Positions 39,100 to 47,137 of a stretch of DNA of 64,000 nucleotides are shown one piece after another. This DNA is from Streptomyces sp. NBC_00569 (GTDB lineage: Bacteria; Actinomycetota; Actinomycetes; Streptomycetales; Streptomycetaceae): assembly GCF_036345255.1 (NCBI RefSeq), contig NZ_CP107783.1, positions 9,665,001 to 9,729,000 on the forward strand, in the 5' to 3' direction. The notes beneath the pieces were generated by a model. The model was not told where the DNA came from. It searched no databases and worked only from the letters and a program-made list of their open reading frames with translations. Within the stretch, counting starts at the first letter, position 1. Each line of letters starts with the position of its first letter. The position numbers and the translations under genes are program-made.

Positions 39100-41307
39100 C
39101 TAGCGCGTCCTCATGGTGAGTTCGCGGTCCTCGCCGGCGGTCAGGTGAAGCAGCCCGTCACAGCCGGCCGGGGTCTTGAGATCGACGTGCGCGTCCCGCT
39201 CCGGGCGTACGACGGCCGTGCAGGCGCCGCCCGCCCACGTCAGGTCGACGCGGGCGCCGAACCGGGTGCGCAGGCCGCGCACGACGCCGTGCCGCCAGGC
39301 CGGCGGCAGCGCGGGCAGCAGCACGAGGCGGTCGGGCGTGGACTGCACGAGCGCGTCGGTGAGCAGGGCCGGCAAGGTGTGTGCGGCGTCGGCGTTGTAG
39401 ACGTCGCGGTCCGGGTAGTGCGAGCTCATCAGGGAGTGGTGGAAGTAGTCGCCGGTCAGGACCTGCCGCAGCGACGCGGCCACCCGGTGAGGGTCGCGCA
39501 GGCGGGCCGCGATGAGGGCATGGTGCAGATGGCCGTGTGCCGAGTGGTTCTCGGCGCCGCGCAGTTCGAGCGCGCGGTGCGCCGCCCTCGCCAGCTCCGG
39601 GGTGTCGTAGGGGGTGATGTCGTGGTGCGGCCACACCGGGTAGAGGTGGCTGAGGTGCCGGTGGTCGTAGGTGTCTTCCAGGCCGGGCCAGGACCATTCG
39701 GCGAGCGCGCCGTCGGAGTTGACCCGGTAGTCGGGCAGCCGGTCCGCGAGCGCGATCCAGCGGTCGCCGTCCGGTCCCGGGTGCCAGGCGGCGGCGGTGC
39801 GCAGGGCGTGCCGGGCCGCCGCGATGTCCATCGTGGCGTTGAGCGTGCCCCAGCTCGCGTTCGCGGGCCGGTTCTCCGGTGAGTACGACGGCACGACCAC
39901 GAGGCGGCCGTCCGGTCCTGTGCGGGTGAGGAAGTCCTCGTAGAACAGGGCGAGTTCGGCGAGAGCGGTGGCGAGCCACGCGGGCCGCGCCCCGGTCGTC
40001 TCGGCCTGCTCGACGAGCGGGGTGAGCAGCCAGTCGGCGCCTGCCGTCCACAGGTGCATCGGCCACTCGCGCTGGAAGTGGTACGTGTGCCCCGACTCGC
40101 CGTCGGTGTGTGCGGGCGCGACGATGCCCCGTGTCCCGAAGATCTCCCGCGCGTTGTCCCGCCAGTCATCCAACTGCCCCTGAATGAGGGCACCTTGTGC
40201 CTGGGTCACCTCGGGCAGATCGCAGGCGGCCGCGGACGCCGTCTGGAGATTGAGGTTGGCGTCCGTGGTGAACGCCCCCGACCAGGCCGTGCCCCATTCG
40301 CCGGTCCACAGCCCGGTGAGCCGCGGCGGCAGCGCGCCGGACGCGCTCAGCAGGTGGTAGCGGCCCGCCGCGAACAACCGCTCCAGCAGGGCCGGGCTGT
40401 CGACGCGTTCGAGCAGCTCCGAGCCGGGCAGGACGCGTTCGGAGCGTGGCGCGTCGAGGGTGAACGTGACCCGTTCATAAGCGGGGCGGTGCGTGGCCTC
40501 GTGCCGGGCGAGCAGGGTCTCGTAGGTCTCCTCCAGCTCCGGGCCCGCCAGTGAGGCGAGCGCCGCCGCCTCGGCGCCCGCGTCCAGCTCCCCGAGATGC
40601 CGCTGCACCCGCGTGAGCAGAAGCAGCCCCTCCGCGCGCTCGATTCTCAGCCCCGCGGTGCCCACCGAACGCCGCCCGCCGTGCACCAGCGCGACCGTCA
40701 CCCCGGTGTACGCCAGATCGCTGTCCGGGTAGCGGCAGCGAAGTGTCAACTGGGCGCCATGGGGCGTCAGGACGACGCTGCGGCCGACCCTGAGCCCGTC
40801 CGGCACACCGGCGAGGCGGTGGTCGAGGGACAACTCGCCGTCGAGCCCGGGCCCGGTGACGTACTGCACGACGACATCGTCGGCCCGCGACACGAACACC
40901 CGCCCGCGCCACCCGCTGCACTGCGCCTCGGCCACCCCCGTCGCGAAGGCGACCGCGCGCCGGTAGCCGCGCCACACCACGCTGTCCCGCACGAACCGCA
41001 CCTGGAACGCCGGATGGAACGCCTGCACCCAGCGCAGCGCCCGACCGTCCGTGAACTGCTCGGCCGCCGTGGCGTCCCCGGCGAGCAACTGGTCCTGGAC
41101 ATGCGGGAGGCGGGCGGCGAGCGCGGGCGGCCGTGGGCGCGGTCCGCCGTCCGGACGGACCAGCGCGTGGTGAGTGAGGATCACCCGGTCGTCGTGCGGG
41201 TCACCGAACACAAGAGCGCCGTGGGTGCCGTTGCCGCTGAGGAAGGCGTCCTCCCAGCGCGTGGCCGGCGCCGGCTCCCAGGTGCCGTGCGGATGGTCAG
41301 CCGGCAC
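39100..41307 (-). CDS. GH95-family glycosidase (alpha-L-fucosidase or alpha-L-galactosidase)
   Basis: The protein (735 aa from GTG 41307; an in-frame GTG at 41349 would add 14 residues and overlap GH42 by 53 bp) has the GH95 layout. An N-terminal TWEPAPATRWEDAFLSGNG beta domain precedes an (alpha/alpha) barrel with LTGLWTGEWGTAWSGAFTTD, ANLNLQTASAAACDLPE and the probable acid glutamate in YSPENRPAN. HRHLSHLYPVWP and a C-terminal beta domain follow. There is no signal peptide, so it acts on imported oligosaccharides. Known members remove 1,2-linked alpha-L-fucose or alpha-L-galactose from galactosyl side chains, which fits fucosylated xyloglucan. Start overlaps or abuts the GH42 stop. Confidence 0.85.
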   Translation of the reverse strand: MPADHPHGTWEPAPATRWEDAFLSGNGTHGALVFGDPHDDRVILTHHALVRPDGGPRPRPPALAARLPHVQDQLLAGDATAAEQFTDGRALRWVQAFHPAFQVRFVRDSVVWRGYRRAVAFATGVAEAQCSGWRGRVFVSRADDVVVQYVTGPGLDGELSLDHRLAGVPDGLRVGRSVVLTPHGAQLTLRCRYPDSDLAYTGVTVALVHGGRRSVGTAGLRIERAEGLLLLTRVQRHLGELDAGAEAAALASLAGPELEETYETLLARHEATHRPAYERVTFTLDAPRSERVLPGSELLERVDSPALLERLFAAGRYHLLSASGALPPRLTGLWTGEWGTAWSGAFTTDANLNLQTASAAACDLPEVTQAQGALIQGQLDDWRDNAREIFGTRGIVAPAHTDGESGHTYHFQREWPMHLWTAGADWLLTPLVEQAETTGARPAWLATALAELALFYEDFLTRTGPDGRLVVVPSYSPENRPANASWGTLNATMDIAAARHALRTAAAWHPGPDGDRWIALADRLPDYRVNSDGALAEWSWPGLEDTYDHRHLSHLYPVWPHHDITPYDTPELARAAHRALELRGAENHSAHGHLHHALIAARLRDPHRVAASLRQVLTGDYFHHSLMSSHYPDRDVYNADAAHTLPALLTDALVQSTPDRLVLLPALPPAWRHGVVRGLRTRFGARVDLTWAGGACTAVVRPERDAHVDLKTPAGCDGLLHLTAGEDRELTMRTR

Positions 41308-43294
41308 CGTGCCCCCGCGTCGTCGTCCCGGCAGCGAGAACCGCGACACCGAACCGCCCGAGAGTCACGGAACCGGAGTGCCCGGCCCCCGTCAGCAGAT
41401 CCCGGTACGTCGTGTCGTCCGGCAATGCGACGGTCACCTCGTCCCGTCCGTGGTGCAGGAGGAACACCAGCTCACCGCGGCGTACGGCCTCCACGCCTGC
41501 GGGGAGGCCGGGCAGCGGAGGCCGTACGCCCGCCTCGGCCGCCGCGTCCGCGAGCAGTGAGCGCAGGGCCGGGGGTTCGGGAAGCGTCGACAGGTACCGG
41601 GCCCTGTCGCGCCGCAGTACGGCCGGCAGCCCGTCGAGCTCGCCGCCGCGGTACACGGCACCGACCTCGGTGCCGGGCTCAGCCGTCAGCTCCTCCGACC
41701 ACAGGGTGCCGGTGAAGTCCCCGCAGTCCACGGTCTCGTCGGGATCCAGCGGCCACCACTCGTGCACCGTACGGATCCCGAACAGCGCGCGCAGCCGCGC
41801 GTCCATGCCGCCGGGCCGCACCCGGTCGTCCGTGTCGGCGACCCCGGTGAAGAACCCTGACACGAGCGTGCCGCCGCCGCGCACATAGGCCAGGAGGTTC
41901 TCGATCGCCGGGTCCGTGAGCAGGTACAGGTGCGGCACGACCACCATCTTGTAGGCGGACAGGTCGTGTTCGGGGTGCGCGAAGTCGGTGGTGAGGTGCG
42001 CCTCCCACAGGGCACGGTGCCAGGCCCGCACCACGTCCTCGTACACGACGTGTGCCGACGGCCTGCCGTCCTGGCCACCGGCCCACCAGGAGTGCCAGTC
42101 GTGCAGCACGGCGACGTCGGCGGTCATGCGTGTGCCCGACACCTGCGATCCCAGCTCCGCCAGTTCCGCACCGATCTGCTTCACCTCGGCGAAGGCACGT
42201 CCCTCCTCGCCGGCGTGGCCGACCATCCCCGAGTGGAACTTCTCGGCGCCTTGCCGGGACTGCCGCCACTGGAAGTAGCAGACGGCGTCGGCGCCGCGCG
42301 CCACCGTCTGCAGCGACCAGAGCCGGTTGAGTCCGCGCGGCTTGGGATGGTTGACGCCGCGCCAGTTGACCGGCCCCGCCGCCTGCTCCATGACCATCCA
42401 GGGACCACGTGCCTGGCTGCGCGTCATGTCGGCGATCATCGCGTTGTACTGACCGCCCAGCGGGTCCCGCGGATCCGGGTACACGTCGACCGACACCACG
42501 TCCTCCCGCTCCGCCCACGCCCACGCGTCCTGGCCGATCCAGAACGGCATGAAGTTGGTGGTGACCGGGACCCGGGCGGGGGAGTGCCGTCGGACGATGT
42601 CCCGCTCGGCCGTGTAGCACTCCAGCAGCGCGTCCGAGGTGAAGCGGCGGAAGTCGAGGACCTGCGCCGGATTGTGCAGGTACTGGGCGCGGCGCGGCGG
42701 GATCACATCAGCCCAGGTCTCCACGTGCTGGCTCCAAAAGGCCGTGCCCCAGGCCTCGTTGAGCGCATTCAGCGTGCCGTACCTCTTGCGCAGCCAGTCG
42801 CGGAAGGCGCGCGCCGCCTCGTCGCCGTAGTCGAACGTGCAGTACTCGTTGTTGATGTGCCACATCCGCAGGGCGGGGTGGTGACCGTAGCGGACGGCGA
42901 GGTCCTCGGTGATCGCGGCGGCATGGCGGCGGTACGTGCTGGAGGAGTGAGCGAACTGCTGGCGTGAGCCCCACCAGACGGTCTGCCCGTTCTCGTCGCG
43001 CGGCAGCGTCTCCGGGTGCAGGCGGCCCAGCCACGGCGGCGGTGACGCGGTCGGCGTCGCCAGGACGACACCGATGTCGTGCGCGTGCATCAGGTCCATC
43101 AGCCGGTCCAGCCAGCCGAACTCCCTTGCCCCCGGCGTCGGTTCGAGCTTCGCCCAGGAGAAGACGCCGAGGGTCACCGAGGTGACGCCGGCCTCCTTCA
43201 TCAGCCGGACGTCGTCTGCCCAGACCTCCTCGGGCCACTGCTCGGGGTTGTAGTCGCCGCCGTACAGCAGGCGGCCGCCGTGCGAGATGGTCAT
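41297..43294 (-). CDS. GH42 beta-galactosidase
   Basis: The 665-residue enzyme starts LLYGGDYNPEQWPEEVWADD and follows the GH42 pattern. The acid/base Glu150 is in WHINNEYCTFDYGD and the nucleophile Glu303 in WMVMEQAAGPVNW. A trimerisation domain and a C-terminal beta domain follow. It has no signal peptide and hydrolyses terminal beta-D-galactose from imported oligosaccharides. In this cluster the natural target would be the galactose carried on xylose side chains. Its start codon overlaps the permease stop (ATGA), so it is co-translated with the transporter genes. Confidence 0.92.
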   Translation of the reverse strand: MTISHGGRLLYGGDYNPEQWPEEVWADDVRLMKEAGVTSVTLGVFSWAKLEPTPGAREFGWLDRLMDLMHAHDIGVVLATPTASPPPWLGRLHPETLPRDENGQTVWWGSRQQFAHSSSTYRRHAAAITEDLAVRYGHHPALRMWHINNEYCTFDYGDEAARAFRDWLRKRYGTLNALNEAWGTAFWSQHVETWADVIPPRRAQYLHNPAQVLDFRRFTSDALLECYTAERDIVRRHSPARVPVTTNFMPFWIGQDAWAWAEREDVVSVDVYPDPRDPLGGQYNAMIADMTRSQARGPWMVMEQAAGPVNWRGVNHPKPRGLNRLWSLQTVARGADAVCYFQWRQSRQGAEKFHSGMVGHAGEEGRAFAEVKQIGAELAELGSQVSGTRMTADVAVLHDWHSWWAGGQDGRPSAHVVYEDVVRAWHRALWEAHLTTDFAHPEHDLSAYKMVVVPHLYLLTDPAIENLLAYVRGGGTLVSGFFTGVADTDDRVRPGGMDARLRALFGIRTVHEWWPLDPDETVDCGDFTGTLWSEELTAEPGTEVGAVYRGGELDGLPAVLRRDRARYLSTLPEPPALRSLLADAAAEAGVRPPLPGLPAGVEAVRRGELVFLLHHGRDEVTVALPDDTTYRDLLTGAGHSGSVTLGRFGVAVLAAGTTTRGHGAG

Positions 43295-44220
43295 CCCTTC
43301 ACCGCCCCCGTGAGCATGCCCTTCTTGAAGTGGCGCTGGACGAAGGGGGAGGCGACGGCGACCGGGATGAGGGCGAGCACCATCATCGCCATCTGCAGTC
43401 CCAGGGCGGACAGTTCACCCGCATTGACCCGCTGGCTCAGCCCCGTCGGCAGCGCCGTGTTCTTCTGCACGAGCTGCATCAGCACGTTCTGAAGCGGCAG
43501 TTTCGCCGGGTCGTCGATGTAGATCATCGCGTTGAACCAGGCGCTCCAGTACGCCACCGCGTAGAACAGCGAGATGACGGCGATGACCGCGCGGGACAGC
43601 GGCATGATGATCGTCCACAGGATTCTGAAGTCCCCGGCCCCGTCGATCCGGGCGCTGTCCGTCAGCTCCTGCGAGATGTTCATGAAGAACCCACGCAGCA
43701 CGAGGACGTTGAAGACACTCACCGCGCTCGGAAGGATCAGCGAGAGGTAGCTGTCGGTGAGCCCCAGCGTCTGCACGAGGAGATACGTCGGGATCAGTCC
43801 GGCGCTGAAGAACATCGTGGTCATCAATGCCATCAGCAGCGCCCGGTGCGCGAACGACCCGGGCCGGGACAGCCCGTAGGCGGCGAGCACCGACACCACC
43901 ATCGAGAACACCGTGCCGAATCCGGTCACCCCCAGCGAGACGAGCATGGCCCGGCTGACCTGGCCGCCGCTGAGCAGCTCCTTGTAGTTGACGAAGGTGA
44001 TGCCTTCGGGCCACAGCACCAGGCCGCCCGTGGAGTCGATGACGTGTCGGGGCGACAGACTCGTGACGATCACGACCCACAACGGGCCGAGCACCACCAG
44101 ACAGCACAGGGCGATGATCAGCCCCTTGGCGCCGAGCCCTGCCTTGGTCGGCGGCTCCTCCCACACCGGGCGCTCGGAGGTCCGCCAGAGCGAGCGCGGA
44201 CGTTCGACCGTGACACTCAC
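43291..44220 (-). CDS. ABC sugar importer permease (LplC/YtcP-like, MalG type)
   Basis: The 309-residue membrane protein has six hydrophobic segments and the EAA-loop region ELTDSARIDGAGDFRILWTI followed by IMPLSRAVIAVISLFYAV. This belongs to the CUT1 class that imports oligosaccharides. TFVNYKELLSGGQVSRAMLV is the usual first periplasmic loop. It pairs with the permease at 44217 (4-bp overlap) and the lipoprotein at 45245. No ATPase gene is in the cluster. The shared MsiK-type ATPase used by many streptomycete sugar importers is the expected partner. Confidence 0.9.
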   Translation of the reverse strand: MSVTVERPRSLWRTSERPVWEEPPTKAGLGAKGLIIALCCLVVLGPLWVVIVTSLSPRHVIDSTGGLVLWPEGITFVNYKELLSGGQVSRAMLVSLGVTGFGTVFSMVVSVLAAYGLSRPGSFAHRALLMALMTTMFFSAGLIPTYLLVQTLGLTDSYLSLILPSAVSVFNVLVLRGFFMNISQELTDSARIDGAGDFRILWTIIMPLSRAVIAVISLFYAVAYWSAWFNAMIYIDDPAKLPLQNVLMQLVQKNTALPTGLSQRVNAGELSALGLQMAMMVLALIPVAVASPFVQRHFKKGMLTGAVKG

Positions 44221-45245
44221 TTCTTGTACACCCCTTGCTCGCCGAGGAGATGGGCGAACTTGTTTGCCGCGAGGACCAGACAGATCCCGACCACACCCTT
44301 GACCAGGCCGACCGCGGCCGCGTAGCTGAAGTCACCGTTCTGGATGCCGGTGCTCCATACATACGTGTCGAGCACTTCGGAGGCTCCCGCGCCCACCGCC
44401 TTGCGCTGCAGCAGGATCTGCTCGAAGCCCACGGTCAGCGCGTCACCGACCCGCAGTACGAGCAGCAGCGCGATCACCGGGCGCAGCGCGGGCAGCGTGA
44501 CATGCCACATGCGGCGCCACCGGCTCGCGCCGTCCATCGCCGCTGCCTCGTACAGCTCGGGGCTGACGGAGGCGAGGGCCGCGAGGAAGACGATGACGCC
44601 CCAGCCGGCGTCCTTCCAGATCATTTGCGCCGTCAGCAGATACTTGAAGATCCCGGCGTCCGTCATCAGGTCGAAGCCGTCGACCCCGTGGTCCTGGAGG
44701 ATCTGTGCGATCAGTCCGGCCCCGCCGAACATCTGCTGGAAGACCGTGACGACGAGCACCCACGAGAAGAAGTGCGGCAAATACAGGATCGCCTGCGACA
44801 GGGCCCGCACCCGGGGTCTGACCACACTGTTGATGAGCAGCGCGAGCGCGATCGGCACGGGAAAGAACAGCAGGAGCTGGATGAGGAAGAGGACCAGCGT
44901 GTTCTGCAGGGCGTTCCAGAAGTCGGCGTCCTCGACCATCCGCTGGAACTGCTCGAGCCCCACCATCGGGGAGTGCAGGATCGCCGTTATGCCGTTGGTA
45001 GAGATGTACGGGTTGTAGTCCTGGAACGCGACCACATTGCCGAGCAGCGGAAGGTAGTTGAAGAGCAGGAGCAGCCCGATCGCGGGCAGCGTCATCAGGA
45101 TCAGCGTGCGGTCGCGGCGCAGCCGGATCCGCCAGGTGATGCCGCCCTTACGGGCATCGGGTCGGGCCTTCCCGCTCCTGCGGCGCTCCCGCCCCCGGAC
45201 GCCCTTCTCGGCCGTCCGGGGCGGTCGCTGGGCTTGCAGAGCCAT
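44217..45245 (-). CDS. ABC sugar importer permease (LplB-like, MalF type)
   Basis: The 342-residue protein begins with an arginine-rich cytoplasmic leader. Six membrane segments follow (LILMTLPAIGLLLLFNYLPL first) with ISTNGITAILHSPMVGLEQF and the EAA motif ELYEAAAMDGASRWRRMWHV before TLPALRPVIALLLV. The start ATG 45245 overlaps the stop of the binding-protein gene (ATGA). LplB/LplC-type permeases import complex or side-chain-bearing oligosaccharides, in agreement with a xyloglucan fragment substrate. Confidence 0.9.
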   Translation of the reverse strand: MALQAQRPPRTAEKGVRGRERRRSGKARPDARKGGITWRIRLRRDRTLILMTLPAIGLLLLFNYLPLLGNVVAFQDYNPYISTNGITAILHSPMVGLEQFQRMVEDADFWNALQNTLVLFLIQLLLFFPVPIALALLINSVVRPRVRALSQAILYLPHFFSWVLVVTVFQQMFGGAGLIAQILQDHGVDGFDLMTDAGIFKYLLTAQMIWKDAGWGVIVFLAALASVSPELYEAAAMDGASRWRRMWHVTLPALRPVIALLLVLRVGDALTVGFEQILLQRKAVGAGASEVLDTYVWSTGIQNGDFSYAAAVGLVKGVVGICLVLAANKFAHLLGEQGVYKK

Positions 45246-46927
45246 CAGGACGCGCTGCCGTTCTCGTTGAGGAGCTTCTTGTACCAGTCGCGCAGCTTGT
45301 CGCCACCGCCCGACTTCCAGCTGCTGATGGCCTGCTGGACGTCGCTCAGCTTCTTGTTGCCGCGGACGTAGTCGTCCTCCAGCTGCTCGAACTTGTCCTC
45401 CAGGTTGGCGTAGCGCGACGGTTCGACGATGGTCATGCCGTAGAACGGCGTCTTGGTGACGAACGCGCCCATGCGCTGCTGCCACTCGACCATCGCCCTG
45501 GTGACGTCGGGCAGGTCGGGGTAGGCGAAGAACGGCGCCGGGCCCGACAGCATCTGCCAGGTGTTGAGCGCCTGGGCGTTGCCCTTCTCGGTCTTCTTCG
45601 GGACGCCGTCGGTGATCGTGAAGTGGGTGCCTTCCTCGCCGTAGTAGGCGAGCATGTGCTCCTTCGTGCCGACGGGCGCGGCGGCGTAGTTGGCGGCCGC
45701 CAGCGCGTTCTCCACGATCTCCTTGGACGCGTTCTTGCGGAGGAACGCCCAGACGTTGGCCGGAGTGCCGGCGTACAGCGTCGGGTCGCCGCCGTCGGCG
45801 CCGAAGATGTCCATGGCGGCCATCTCGAAGTCAGGGAACGCCTTGCTGCCCTGCATCTCCGCGCTCTTGCCGTACCAGGCGGTGATGTCGGCGTTGTACA
45901 TCATGACCTTGCCGCTGGTGAAGCGGAGCGCACCGTCGCCGGTCTGCGCCTTGGCCTCGGGGTGCACGACACCGGCCGCGTACAGTTTGCGGGTCCACTC
46001 CAGGGCCTCGAGGTACTCGTCGGTCTCCAGTCGCTTGACCAGCTTGTCGCCGTCCAGCTTCCAGCCGAGCGCCTTCTCGCTGCCGCCGAGCGAGCCGAAG
46101 ATGTTGAATGAGGACCACTTCATGTCGTCGCAGCCGTAGACCCCCGCCTTCTTGCTGGTCATCTCCTTGGCGAGGTCCAGGAACTCCTGTGCGGACTTGG
46201 GCGGCTCCCAGCCCTTCTTGCCGAAGAGGTCCTTGCGGTAGAAGGGCGCGATGTTGGGGAGGTACGAGTACGGGTACGGAATGCCGCGCAGCTTCCCGCC
46301 GAAGATGCCGCGCCGCCAGGCGTCCTGCGGTACCGCCGCCAGGTTCGGGTACTTCTTCACCTTGTCCCCGGCCAAGTAGGGGCCGAGGTCCGCCATCTTC
46401 GCGACCAGCGCGGAGGGGATCTTCCCGGACAGCTCCCAGCCGGGCACGATCATCACGTCGGGCAGCGAGCTGGAGGCGAGCACGGCGCCGATCTTCTCGC
46501 CGTAGGTGTTGCCGTCCTGGTTCTGCCAGTTGACCTGGACGCCGGAGGCCTTGTTGAGCGCGGTGTAGTACTCGCAGTCGGACTTCGGCGGTGGCCCCCA
46601 GAACGGGGCCATGATCTTCACCTGGGCACCCGTGCCGAGCTTCTTCGGCACCGACGTGGCGAGTTTGTCCAGGTCGACCTTGCCCGTGAAGCCCACACAG
46701 GAGCCGTTCTTCGACGCGATGTCGGGGGCGACGATGCTGCGCGCGGCGAAGGTCGGCAGCAGCTTCTTCGCGGACTTGCCCGACGTCGCCCCCTCGCCGG
46801 ACTCGGTGGACCCGCCGCACGCGGCGAGCAGCGGCATCCCGCCGGCCACCGCTGCGGCGGCCACGGCGGTGGAGGCGAGGAAGCTTCTCCGGCTGGGAGC
46901 GGAGGCGGAGGGCGAGTTCGGCGTCAT
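45245..46927 (-). CDS. Extracellular solute-binding lipoprotein of the ABC sugar importer
   Basis: The 560-residue protein has a Tat-type lipoprotein signal: SRRSFLASTAVAAAAVAGG followed by the lipobox LLAAC with the lipidated cysteine, then a Ser/Gly linker. The mature part is a large type-1 solute-binding domain (VKIMAPFWGPPPKSDCEYYT, SSLPDVMIVPGWELSGKIPS, GIPYPYSYLPNIAPFYRKDL). Its size fits the YtcQ/LipO group that works with LplB/LplC permeases. It is the first gene of the unit SBP-permease-permease-GH42-GH95-GH12, directly behind a LacI operator. It captures oligosaccharides released by the secreted GH12 and GH5 enzymes. Confidence 0.92.
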   Translation of the reverse strand: MTPNSPSASAPSRRSFLASTAVAAAAVAGGMPLLAACGGSTESGEGATSGKSAKKLLPTFAARSIVAPDIASKNGSCVGFTGKVDLDKLATSVPKKLGTGAQVKIMAPFWGPPPKSDCEYYTALNKASGVQVNWQNQDGNTYGEKIGAVLASSSLPDVMIVPGWELSGKIPSALVAKMADLGPYLAGDKVKKYPNLAAVPQDAWRRGIFGGKLRGIPYPYSYLPNIAPFYRKDLFGKKGWEPPKSAQEFLDLAKEMTSKKAGVYGCDDMKWSSFNIFGSLGGSEKALGWKLDGDKLVKRLETDEYLEALEWTRKLYAAGVVHPEAKAQTGDGALRFTSGKVMMYNADITAWYGKSAEMQGSKAFPDFEMAAMDIFGADGGDPTLYAGTPANVWAFLRKNASKEIVENALAAANYAAAPVGTKEHMLAYYGEEGTHFTITDGVPKKTEKGNAQALNTWQMLSGPAPFFAYPDLPDVTRAMVEWQQRMGAFVTKTPFYGMTIVEPSRYANLEDKFEQLEDDYVRGNKKLSDVQQAISSWKSGGGDKLRDWYKKLLNENGSAS

Positions 46928-46962
46928 TGCGGTAACCCTTCGGGGAACGCGTCGCGCATTTG

Positions 46963-46976
46963 TCGAAGCGCTTCGA
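46963..46976. promoter_or_regulatory. LacI operator 3 (importer/GH42/GH95/GH12 unit)
   Basis: TCGAAGCGCTTCGA is a perfect 14-bp palindrome 36 bp upstream of the binding-protein start. It has the same core as the sites at 37151, 37242, 47089 and 55481. Confidence 0.85.
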
Positions 46977-47088
46977 TGTTGCAGCGAGGCTAAGGGAGCG
47001 CTTCCACGGTCACAAGAGCGGTGCACAGAATTCCTGGACGTCCTTTCCCTTTCGCCCACTTGACACCTGACAACCTGACTACGGAGCA

Positions 47089-47102
47089 TCGAAGCGCTTC
47101 GA
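47089..47102. promoter_or_regulatory. LacI operator 4 (GH3/GH31 unit)
   Basis: TCGAAGCGCTTCGA, 36 bp before the GTG start of the GH3 gene. It is placed at the same distance from its gene as operator 3 is from the divergent one, 126 bp apart centre to centre. Confidence 0.85.
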
Positions 47103-47137
47103 AGATTCACCGACCTCTTTCGCCAAGGGACCCGCAC

